Shown here in pieces: positions 11,627-17,579 of a stretch of DNA of 17,579 nucleotides. The position numbers were made by a program, and so were the translations under genes. The number at the start of each line of letters is the position of its first letter. Position 1 is the stretch's first letter. Origin of the DNA: an uncultured Oscillospiraceae bacterium. Lineage in GTDB: Bacteria > Bacillota > Clostridia > Oscillospirales > Ruminococcaceae. The notes beneath the pieces were generated by a model. It had not been told where the DNA came from and did not search any database. It worked only from the letters and a program-made list of their open reading frames with translations. The stretch covers positions 1-17,579 of the forward strand of contig CAKTAM010000032.1 of NCBI GenBank assembly GCA_934527255.1, written 5' to 3'.

Positions 11627-13699
11627 ATGCAAAAACCGCTGTACCGCCGCGCCAGCGACGCGGGCGAAAACCTGACGCTGCAAAACGACCGCATCCGTCT
11701 GGAATTTTACAAGCGCATCTGCGGCTGGGGCTGGGCCGAGATCTGGACGCCGGACGGCCGCATGATGGCCGTGCTGGACCATTTTGGCGAGCTGCTGACC
11801 CGCGACCAGGAAATTCCCATGCGCATTGAAGCCGAAAGCTATACCCTGACGCGCGAGGGTGACACCCAGATCCTGCGTTTTCCCGTTGCCACCACCATGG
11901 CGACCCAGAAGCTGAAGGGCACCTCGTTTGAAAAATGGGTGCATTTCCCCTATACGGAGACCGCGCTGAACGGCGAGGTCGTCTTTACGCTGAAGGACGG
12001 CGAGGCGCGCGTACACATGCACACCAGCCTGATCTCCGGCGCCAATCTGTATGCGCGCTATCTGCGCGGCGTCTGGCTGCTGGCCGGTGAGGGCACCTAC
12101 GGCACCCAGAAGACCGATTCCATTCTGCCGGGCGTCGACTGGTGCCTGGACAGCGAATGGTCCAGCGGGTCGGACTTTTTCAAGGATCCCTGGGCGCTGC
12201 GCTGCGTGCCGCACCGCAATATGGTCAGCGCGCCGGTCATGGCGCTTTCGCATGAGGGCTGGGGCATCGGCGTTTCGTGGGATGCCAACACCCCCATTAC
12301 CCGCTGGTTCAACTATGGCGAGGCATGGCCGCAGCCGGTGTTTGCCACCCCGAACTTCATCGAGCGCATGAACAACTCGCTGCTGGGCCTGATGATTCCC
12401 GATGCCAAAACCGAAAGCGAGCAGAATAAGCCGTTTGCCGATGTTCCGCTGGAGCTGCACATTGGCCAGCACATCGACTGGGATGCCGATATTTTCCTGA
12501 CGCAGGGCAACAGCCTGGACGTCATGGTGGATTGGCTCAAGCGTACCGGCATGCCGCAGCCCGCCCCCCGTTGGGAACTGCGGGATGCACTGGATCGCTT
12601 TGCCAACGCCTATAACACCCACCTGTGGCATGAAGGCGAGGGCTGGGGCGCCCTGCAGCAGCCGGAGTCGAAGCCCAGCGTCCAGGTGCCCGATTTTCTG
12701 CGCCGGTATGTCGCCGAGAACACAGGCACCAAGCTGGCTGAGGAGTTGGCGGAAAAGATCGCCTGGTGCGACGCCCACGGCAGCAAAAAGCTGGCCGGAG
12801 GCAGCCTTGGCACCGTTTATACCAAGGAGGATGTTTCCGCCGAGGAGATCGACGCGCTGCGCCAGCAGGCGGACAAGATTCTGACCTGGCAGAAGGCGGA
12901 CGGCAGCTTTGTGTTTGAGCCGGACGGCCGCCATTATACCAAGGATGATTTCCGTGTGGCCCGCGGCTTTATCGAGCCGATGGGACTGGACGGCGACACC
13001 GCGCTGCACATGAACACCGAGCCCGCGCTGCGCCTGCTGCTGTTCTACCGGCTGACCGGCGAGGAAAAATATGCCGAGGCGGCCCGCCGCGCACTGGACT
13101 TTGCCCTGCCCTATACCCGCCCGGAGGCAGGCGACTATTGGGAGACCCCGCTGCACGCCCCCAACCTGCTGGCCGCCGGCCTGGCCATGAACGTTTACTA
13201 TCTGGCCTATGAGCTGTTCGGCCGTGAGGATTACCGCCGCAAGGCCATTTACTGGCTGCGCGCCCTTATTCCCTTTACCAACTTCTGGGAGCCTGCCAAC
13301 ATTCCCTCGCTGTACGCCACCAAGCCCTGCCTGTGCTCCAGCGACTGGTACTTTGCCAACTGGGTGCGCGACCATGTGCAGTGGGAGGTGCAGCTGAGCT
13401 TTGCGCTTTCCAACCAGCTGGGCTATAACTGGAGCGTCATTGACCCCGAGCTGGATTGGCACACCTTCCAGAAGGGCATTACCTGCGCGTCGTTCCACTG
13501 GAGCCTGCTGGCCGAGACCAACACCTGGCGGCCGCACAACATCCCCGCCAGCTATGAGCTGTACAAGCAGGGCGCGTTTGATTACTGCTATTCCGACACG
13601 CACAATTCCATCACCGGCAACATCGGCGGCATGTGCATCATGCCCGGTGATACCGCAAACAATATTTACGCCGTGCTGGATCGCGAGAAAAAAGGCTGA
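11627..13699 (+). CDS. Uncharacterised 690-residue protein, probable (alpha/alpha) toroid carbohydrate-active protein
   Basis: I do not recognise the exact family. The N-terminal part (about 1-310) is rich in alternating beta-type stretches (DRIRLEFYKRICGWGWAEIW; NGEVVFTLKDGEARVHMHT; GWGIGVSW) and looks like a beta-sandwich. The C-terminal part (about 315-690) shows repeated amphipathic helix pairs (PALRLLLFYRLTGEEKYAEAARRALDFAL; NLLAAGLAMNVYYLAYELFGREDYRRKAIYWL), the pattern of six-hairpin glycosidases and polysaccharide lyases. It is very rich in Trp, Tyr, His and Asp/Glu, as in sugar-binding clefts. There is no signal peptide or membrane helix, so it should act in the cytoplasm. GGAGG is 7 nt before ATG 11627. 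It is monocistronic, with no sugar transporter or regulator beside it, so the substrate is unknown. Confidence 0.75.
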   Translation: MQKPLYRRASDAGENLTLQNDRIRLEFYKRICGWGWAEIWTPDGRMMAVLDHFGELLTRDQEIPMRIEAESYTLTREGDTQILRFPVATTMATQKLKGTSFEKWVHFPYTETALNGEVVFTLKDGEARVHMHTSLISGANLYARYLRGVWLLAGEGTYGTQKTDSILPGVDWCLDSEWSSGSDFFKDPWALRCVPHRNMVSAPVMALSHEGWGIGVSWDANTPITRWFNYGEAWPQPVFATPNFIERMNNSLLGLMIPDAKTESEQNKPFADVPLELHIGQHIDWDADIFLTQGNSLDVMVDWLKRTGMPQPAPRWELRDALDRFANAYNTHLWHEGEGWGALQQPESKPSVQVPDFLRRYVAENTGTKLAEELAEKIAWCDAHGSKKLAGGSLGTVYTKEDVSAEEIDALRQQADKILTWQKADGSFVFEPDGRHYTKDDFRVARGFIEPMGLDGDTALHMNTEPALRLLLFYRLTGEEKYAEAARRALDFALPYTRPEAGDYWETPLHAPNLLAAGLAMNVYYLAYELFGREDYRRKAIYWLRALIPFTNFWEPANIPSLYATKPCLCSSDWYFANWVRDHVQWEVQLSFALSNQLGYNWSVIDPELDWHTFQKGITCASFHWSLLAETNTWRPHNIPASYELYKQGAFDYCYSDTHNSITGNIGGMCIMPGDTANNIYAVLDREKKG

Positions 13700-13734
13700 T
13701 TTTTCTCACCCGGGGGCGGTATGCCGCCGTCGGC

Positions 13735-13763
13735 TTGCTTTTCCCGGCAGTTTCTGTTATACT
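13735..13763 (+). promoter_or_regulatory. Promoter facing the YitT-like gene
   Basis: TTGCTT (13735-13740), a 17-nt spacer and TATACT (13758-13763); the -10 is also extended by TG at 13755-13756. Start is predicted near 13770, directly in front of two hairpins. Confidence 0.75.
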
Positions 13764-13777
13764 GATTTATAAGCTTT

Positions 13778-13836
13778 TGTCCGAATACGGACAGGCGCCT
13801 CTGACACCGCCGCGCGGTGCCGGAGGCGCCTGTTTT
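13778..13836 (+). terminator. Leader hairpin plus strong terminator hairpin
   Basis: A small hairpin TGTCCG-AATA-CGGACA (13778-13793) shares three bases (13791-13793) with the arm of a large hairpin. In the large one ACAGGCGCCTC (13791-13801) pairs with GAGGCGCCTGT (13823-13833), with an inner CACC/GGTG stem and then TTTT. It is the best terminator after the 690-residue protein gene. Because a promoter lies only about 7 nt upstream of the first hairpin, it may equally end a short RNA of about 65 nt or attenuate the YitT-like gene. Confidence 0.75.
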
Positions 13837-14072
13837 GTACAGGAGAAATCTTCTTACCGCAGCGGAGCCCGTGCCGCAGCCGAAGCATGCCCACTGCGCC
13901 GCTGCAGCCAGCCGCTGTGCGGCACTGGGCAGCGCTTTTGCCAAGGGGATGTCCCGTGCGGCCATTTGCCGGGGGCGATACCGCCTGTGCAGCAAAAGCG
14001 GCCGCCGCTTTTTGCCTTTCTGCGCTTTGCGGCAGAAGGACTGCTCGTTTGCCATTGAGAGGAGTTGTTCGT
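13837..14072 (+). other. Long 5' leader region of the YitT-like gene
   Basis: About 235 nt lie between the terminator hairpin and the probable start codon. The region contains an AGGAG (13841-13845) without a start codon at proper distance. It has a hairpin AAAAGCGG-CCG-CCGCTTTT (13994-14012) that runs into a short T-rich stretch, and a second dyad TTCTGC/GCAGAA (about 14018-14038). A frame open from 13887 continues in phase into the YitT-like gene, but its product is Ala/Arg/Pro-rich, unlike the family, and has no ribosome binding site. No known riboswitch class is recognised. Confidence 0.5.
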
Positions 14073-14684
14073 TTGTTTTCGCTGATTCGTCCGCGGCAGT
14101 GCGTTGAGAACGTCATCGGCAGTGCCATTCTTGCCTTTGGGCTGTATCAGGTGCACTCGTTTGCAGGGGTCACCGAGGGCGGTGTGCTGGGCCTTACGCT
14201 GCTGCTGCACCACTGGCTGCACCTGTCGCCTGCCGTTTCCGGGCTGGTGCTGAACATTGCCTGCTACGGGCTGGGCTGGCGGCTGCTGGGCCGCAGCTTT
14301 CTTTTATATTCTGCCGTTGCCGGGGGCAGCTTTTCGCTGTTTTATGCCATTTTTGAGCAGTTTGAGCCGCTGTGGCCGCAGCTGGCCGAGCAGCCGCTGC
14401 TGGCCGCTGTGCTGGGGGCGCTGTTTGTCGGCGTTGGCGTTGGCCTGTGTGTACGCGCCGGAGGCGCGCCCGGCGGCGACGATGCGCTGGCCATGAGCCT
14501 TGCCAAGCTGACGCACTGGGATATCCGCTGGCTGTATCTTTCCAGCGATCTTGTCGTACTGGCGCTTTCGCTCAGCTACATTCCCGCGCGGCGGCTGGCG
14601 TATTCGCTGTTGACAGTCTTACTTTCCGGGCAGCTGATCGGTCTGGTGCAGAAGCTTCCCCGCCGGTCATCCGCCGCCCAATAG
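14073..14684 (+). CDS. YitT-family (DUF161) integral membrane protein, short form
   Basis: The protein has about six to seven hydrophobic segments (about 12-28, 33-50, 54-70, 75-93, 108-127, 154-171, 176-194 of 203 residues). It carries the YitT-like features SAILAFGLYQVH (17-28), AGVTEGGVLGLTLLL (31-45) and the glycine-rich loop AGGAPGGDDALAMSLAK (129-145), which corresponds to the family's STGGTD-like segment. Most YitT proteins end in a cytosolic DUF2179 domain of about 80 residues; here that domain is missing, so this is a membrane-only form. The start is taken as TTG at 14073 because GAGAGGAG ends 8 nt upstream and the family-like sequence begins there; the ATG at 13887 lacks a ribosome binding site. 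Function of the family is unclear; transport is likely. It is convergent with the U32 operon. Confidence 0.8.
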   Translation: MFSLIRPRQCVENVIGSAILAFGLYQVHSFAGVTEGGVLGLTLLLHHWLHLSPAVSGLVLNIACYGLGWRLLGRSFLLYSAVAGGSFSLFYAIFEQFEPLWPQLAEQPLLAAVLGALFVGVGVGLCVRAGGAPGGDDALAMSLAKLTHWDIRWLYLSSDLVVLALSLSYIPARRLAYSLLTVLLSGQLIGLVQKLPRRSSAAQ

Positions 14685-14719
14685 CGCCCGGCAGAAAATA
14701 TCCGCCGGGTGGTACCCAA

Positions 14720-14754
14720 CAAACAAAAACGACGCGGCCGCAAGTGAACCGCGC
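14720..14754 (-). terminator. Bidirectional terminator between YitT-like gene and the U32 operon
   Basis: GCGCGG (14754-14749 on minus) and CCGCGT (14737-14732) form a 6-bp GC stem with an 11-nt loop, followed on the minus strand by CGTTTTTGTTTG. The plus-strand side continues into ACTTTTC and may serve the convergent YitT-like gene. The stem is short, so efficiency is uncertain. Confidence 0.55.
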
Positions 14755-14838
14755 CCCACTTTTCAAACAGTATATTCTGTCTGATTTTTGAGGCGAGCTT
14801 CACAAACGGTCGCGTTGTTTTTTTGCCGTTCTGCCGTT

Positions 14839-15162
14839 TCAGCAGTTCGGTCCGGGCTGTTCGGTCTGCGCAGGCTCTTCGGGCTGCTGGGCCATCGGCT
14901 CGGCAGTCGGGGCCTCCGCCGGTCCCTCGGTCGGGGCCTGCCCGGCCTGCGGCGCGGCGTTCAGCACGGCTGCGGCTGCGGCATAGCTTTTGGCGGGCAC
15001 GTAGACGCTGTATTCGTATACATCGCCGGGCGTGCGGCCGTTGCGATCCCGCACGCGCATGCTGTAGCGCAGGCCGTTGGCCGTCAGCAGCTGACGGGCC
15101 TGTGCCTGCATGGGCGCACTGACGGTGCAAAGCACACACTTTTTGGGACGGAAAAGACTCAT
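14839..15162 (-). CDS. Small unknown protein coupled to the U32-family gene
   Basis: I cannot assign this 107-residue protein with certainty. Residues 1-67 look like a compact alpha/beta domain: a strand with two Cys (KKCVLCTV, 7-14), a helix (QAQARQLLTANGL), strands (YSMRV; YEYSVYVP) and a final Ala-rich helix (KSYAAAAAVL). This order resembles small DUF2007-type or ferredoxin-like domains that read a two-state signal, but the match is loose. Residues 70-107 are a disordered Pro/Ala/Glu/Gln tail. The ATG (15162) overlaps the stop of the U32 gene as ATGA (15162-15159), and the AAAGGGTG ribosome binding site lies within the end of that gene. It is thus translationally coupled and probably works with, or is made in proportion to, the U32 protein. 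Confidence 0.75.
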   Translation of the reverse strand: MSLFRPKKCVLCTVSAPMQAQARQLLTANGLRYSMRVRDRNGRTPGDVYEYSVYVPAKSYAAAAAVLNAAPQAGQAPTEGPAEAPTAEPMAQQPEEPAQTEQPGPNC

Positions 15163-16481
15163 TTTGATTCACCCTTTCTTTCGGTTTCATTTGCATTGCG
15201 GGGCGGGCGGCTGGCCGGGGTGCCGCCCTCGGTACGCCGCCGCAGAATGCTCATGGGCGGTACCTCCTGCGGTACCGGCAGCGAAAACGTCATCAGCGAA
15301 CGCGGCGTTGCGTCGATCGGCTCGCCGTTTTCATCCAGCAAAAACGGCACCGACAGCGGCAGCACCTCGCCGCCCGGGGTCAGCAGCTCCAGCTCATCCC
15401 CGACAAAAATCTTCCCGCGCTGGGTGCAAACAGCCATGCCCTCATCCCAGGCATCCACCGTGCCCATCACATCCCATTCGCGCAGGTAGGAGGCGGCCCG
15501 CCGGTTTTCGGCGGCGGCATCACGCCCAAAATAGAACCCTGTTCCATACCGGCGGTGGCTGGTACGGGTCAGCTCGGTCAGAGTCTGCTCCGGGCAGAGA
15601 AACGCATCCGGTGCGGCAAGCCAGGCATCCAGCGCACGGCGATAGGCCGCCGTCACGCTGGCCGTATAGTAAAAGCTTTTGGCGCGGCCCTCGATCTTCA
15701 GGCTGTCCACCCCGGCGGCCAGCACGGCATCCAGAAACGGAGCCATGCACAGGTCGTCGGCGCTGAGGATATAAGCGCTGTCCTCCCATTCGGCCGAGAG
15801 CGGCTCGCCGCCGCCGTCTGCCCCCTCGCACAGCGTATAGGGGGCGTTCTGCGTGCCGGTGGGGCGAATATCCCACTGCCAGCGGCAGGGCTGTGCGCAC
15901 TGCCCGCGGTTGGAATCACGCCCGGAAAGGTAATGGCTGAGCAGGCAGCGGCCGGAAAAGCTGACGCACATCGCCCCATGGACGAATGCCTCCAGCTCCA
16001 GCTCCGGCGGAGTCTTGGCGCGCAGCGCCGCAATGTCCTCCAGCGTCATTTCCCGCGCCAGCACCACACGGCTGGCCCCCAGCTCGTAAGCGGCGGTGGC
16101 GGCGGCGTAGTTGACAATGCCCGCCTGCGTGGAAAAATGCACGGCCACACCGGGCGCAACGGCCTGCACGGTGCGCAGTACACCCAGATCCGCCACGATG
16201 AAGGCATCGACCCCGGCGGCCGCCGCGCTGCGCACCAGTGCGGGCAGCGCATCCATTTCCTCGTTGGTGGGGACGGTGTTGAGGGTCAGATAGATCCGAC
16301 GGCCAAAGCCGTGGGCAAACGCCGCCGCCTGCTGCAGCTGCTGCTCACCAAAGTTTTTGGCCCCACCGCGCATGCCGAACGCTTTTGCGCCCAGATAAAC
16401 GGCATCGGCCCCATAGACGACGGCATAGCGCAGCGCCTCCATATCCCCCGCGGGTGAAAGCAGTTCCGGTTTTTCCAGCAT
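15159..16481 (-). CDS. Peptidase U32 family protein, TrhP-like tRNA hydroxylation factor
   Basis: U32 proteins were first called collagenase-like peptidases; characterised bacterial members (RlhA, TrhP, UbiU/V) support prephenate-dependent RNA or quinone hydroxylation, and TrhP makes 5-hydroxyuridine at tRNA position 34. The 440-residue protein starts with ELLSPAGDMEALRYAVVYGADAVYLG and contains the family signature EAFVHGAMCVSFSGRCLLS (164-182), then SNRGQCAQPCRW (190-201). Cys172, Cys179 and Cys195 fit the iron-sulfur ligands described for relatives, with a fourth further on. A C-terminal beta domain follows. ATG at 16481 has GAGG 8 nt upstream. It starts 13 nt after mltG; B. subtilis also has yrrL (mltG) close to yrrN-yrrO (trhP1-trhP2), which supports the tRNA role. 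Only one U32 gene is visible here. Confidence 0.88.
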   Translation of the reverse strand: MLEKPELLSPAGDMEALRYAVVYGADAVYLGAKAFGMRGGAKNFGEQQLQQAAAFAHGFGRRIYLTLNTVPTNEEMDALPALVRSAAAAGVDAFIVADLGVLRTVQAVAPGVAVHFSTQAGIVNYAAATAAYELGASRVVLAREMTLEDIAALRAKTPPELELEAFVHGAMCVSFSGRCLLSHYLSGRDSNRGQCAQPCRWQWDIRPTGTQNAPYTLCEGADGGGEPLSAEWEDSAYILSADDLCMAPFLDAVLAAGVDSLKIEGRAKSFYYTASVTAAYRRALDAWLAAPDAFLCPEQTLTELTRTSHRRYGTGFYFGRDAAAENRRAASYLREWDVMGTVDAWDEGMAVCTQRGKIFVGDELELLTPGGEVLPLSVPFLLDENGEPIDATPRSLMTFSLPVPQEVPPMSILRRRTEGGTPASRPPRNANETERKGESK

Positions 16482-16494
16482 TCGTCCGTCCTCT

Positions 16495-17579
16495 TCAGCC
16501 GCCATAGCCGGGCAGGCCCGCCTTGGCGCAGTTGGCATAGTGCTCGTCGGCGGTAGCTGCGTAATAATAGTTGCCCTGTGGATCCGTCACAAAGAAGAAG
16601 TAATCGCTTTGCGCCGGGTACAGCGCGGCCGTCAGCGCCTCGCGCCCCGGGCAGGAGATGGGCCCGACCGGCAGCCCAGCGACCGCATAGGTATCATACG
16701 CTTCAGCCATACCGGCGGGGATGTTCTCCCACCCGCCGTAATAGGGCGCGATCCAGTTGTGGACATAGTTGTTGTCGTCGTCATTGCGGATGTAGCTGGA
16801 GGCGTTGCTTTCCAGCCGCCAGCCATTCGCCAGGCGGTTGTGGAACACGCTGGAGACCATGGCATCCTGCTCGTTCCCGGCCTCCTCCTGGATCATGCTG
16901 CCCAGAATGACCGCGTCATCCAGCGTCATATCCAGCTCCTGCAGGCGGTCGCGCAGGCCGTTCTCCGAAACATAGGTGTCAAACGCCGCATAGAAGCGAT
17001 CCACCAGCTCATACACCGTGGAATCGTTGTAGAAATTGTAGGTGTCCGGCATCAGGTAGCCCTCCGCCTTCATAAAGCGGTTTTCGACGGCCGGGATCTC
17101 GTTCCACCACCAGTACTGGCTGAAATCGCCGTTGTTGGCGACCTCGAGGAACTCCTCCGCCGTGCACAGGCCGGTCTGCTCCGCCACGATCTGTGCCGTC
17201 CGGATGGCCGTTGAGCCCTCCGGCACCGTCACCCACAGATCGGCCCTGCGGCCCTGCGGCGTGGTGATGACCTCCAGGATCTCATCGTACGTCATGGCGC
17301 TGTTGAGCGGGAAAGTCCCGCTTTGCAGCCGGCCGCCGACGCCCTTTTGCTTGACATATTCGTAAAAATGCTGATTGAAGCGGATGATACCGGCCTCCTT
17401 CAGCTTGGCGCCGATCTCGCGGGCCGTGGCGTAATTGTCAATGGTGACCTCCGTCTCGACATATTCGCCCCGGTTTCTGGCCGCTTCGTCATTGGCAAAG
17501 CCGGTGCGCAGATACAGCACGCCGCCGCCGATCACCAGCGCCAGCGCCAGCACGATACACAAAAAGATCAGTGTTCCCT
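16495..17579 (-). CDS. mltG: Endolytic murein transglycosylase MltG, N terminus cut by the window edge
   Basis: MltG is anchored in the membrane and cuts new glycan strands, setting their length during peptidoglycan synthesis. The frame stays open to the right edge: a TTG at 17562 is not the true start, since the upstream codons (GTLIF) continue the same hydrophobic anchor helix. After the anchor comes a LysM-like domain (YATAREIGAKLKEAGII), then the YceG catalytic part with VPEGSTAIRTAQIVA, EGYLMPDTYNF, the catalytic-Glu region LGSMIQEEAGN with VFHNRLANGWRLESN, and AGLPVGPISCPGREALTAALYP. All core motifs are intact. It is the first visible gene of the operon with the U32 and small proteins, and its promoter lies outside the window. 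Confidence 0.95.
   Translation of the reverse strand, partial: GTLIFLCIVLALALVIGGGVLYLRTGFANDEAARNRGEYVETEVTIDNYATAREIGAKLKEAGIIRFNQHFYEYVKQKGVGGRLQSGTFPLNSAMTYDEILEVITTPQGRRADLWVTVPEGSTAIRTAQIVAEQTGLCTAEEFLEVANNGDFSQYWWWNEIPAVENRFMKAEGYLMPDTYNFYNDSTVYELVDRFYAAFDTYVSENGLRDRLQELDMTLDDAVILGSMIQEEAGNEQDAMVSSVFHNRLANGWRLESNASSYIRNDDDNNYVHNWIAPYYGGWENIPAGMAEAYDTYAVAGLPVGPISCPGREALTAALYPAQSDYFFFVTDPQGNYYYAATADEHYANCAKAGLPGYGG

Noticed and set aside
11525..13603. Long open frame (about 690 codons) antisense to the 690-residue protein gene
   Set aside because: GC-rich genes keep antisense frames open; the product is low-complexity Gly/Ala/Gln/Arg-rich, has no ribosome binding site and mirrors the real gene on the other strand.
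13887..14072. N-terminal extension of the YitT-like protein to ATG 13887
   Set aside because: No ribosome binding site, Ala/Arg/Pro-rich content unlike the family, and a good ribosome binding site precedes the TTG at 14073.
14707..14716. GGGTGGTACC, identical to a T-box core
   Set aside because: It lies after the YitT-like stop with no Stem I before it, no matching terminator or antiterminator and no downstream gene on the plus strand.
14769..14774. TATACT on the minus strand as a promoter
   Set aside because: No -35 at suitable distance and it points into the 3' end of a convergent gene.
1..17579. CRISPR arrays, insertion sequences, transposases, phage or defence genes
   Set aside because: No repeat-spacer pattern, no transposase or integrase-like protein and no terminal inverted repeats are visible; the gene content is housekeeping.

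Overview
The window reads as a GC-rich chromosomal segment of a low-GC-phylum gut-type Clostridia, probably Oscillospiraceae/Ruminococcaceae (Faecalibacterium, Gemmiger or Subdoligranulum-like). This is an inference from high GC coding bias combined with Firmicutes hallmarks: RNase M5, a T-box leader in front of alaS, sigma-A type promoters with 17-nt spacers, strong AGGAGG ribosome binding sites, a YitT-family protein, and the mltG / U32-family neighbourhood known from Bacillus yrrL-yrrO. No species can be named from sequence reading alone.

Layout. Positions 1-401 hold no convincing gene: the DNA is clearly poorer in GC than the rest, rich in short hairpins, and lies just beyond the 3' end of a tRNA-Leu(UAA) gene (minus strand, 445-531) that has its own promoter and terminator. 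From 639 to 8187 a minus-strand block, read from right to left, contains alaS (with promoter and alanine T-box at 8303-8583), a HIT protein, a phosphoribosyltransferase, comEC, holA and rnmV. These are tightly spaced and partly overlapping, so co-transcription is likely. A variant peptide deformylase (8639-9049, minus) is divergent from an ECF transporter S component (9392-9919, plus). Next on the plus strand, behind a perfect consensus promoter, is a two-gene unit of a UPF0340/YwlG protein and a YggS-type PLP homeostasis protein (10076-11392). A monocistronic 690-residue protein of unknown function follows (11627-13699), probably a beta-domain plus alpha-toroid carbohydrate-active protein. 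Then comes a promoter running straight into a strong terminator hairpin (13735-13836), and a small YitT-like membrane protein with a probable TTG start (14073-14684). Convergent to it lies a minus-strand operon: mltG (cut by the right edge), a U32-family protein of the tRNA-hydroxylation type, and a small unknown protein (14839-17579).

How the genes work together. Most of the window is housekeeping: translation (alaS, tRNA-Leu, def, the U32 protein), RNA maturation (rnmV), replication (holA), DNA uptake (comEC), nucleotide chemistry (HIT protein, phosphoribosyltransferase), cofactor handling (yggS, ECF S component) and cell-wall synthesis (mltG). I do not see a complete new defence, mobile or biosynthetic system. 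The items most worth a second look are the orphan 690-residue protein, the promoter-terminator leader/small RNA before the YitT gene, the ComEC whose hydrolase domain has lost its metal-binding motif, the small protein translationally coupled to the U32 gene, and the low-GC hairpin-dense tract beside tRNA-Leu.
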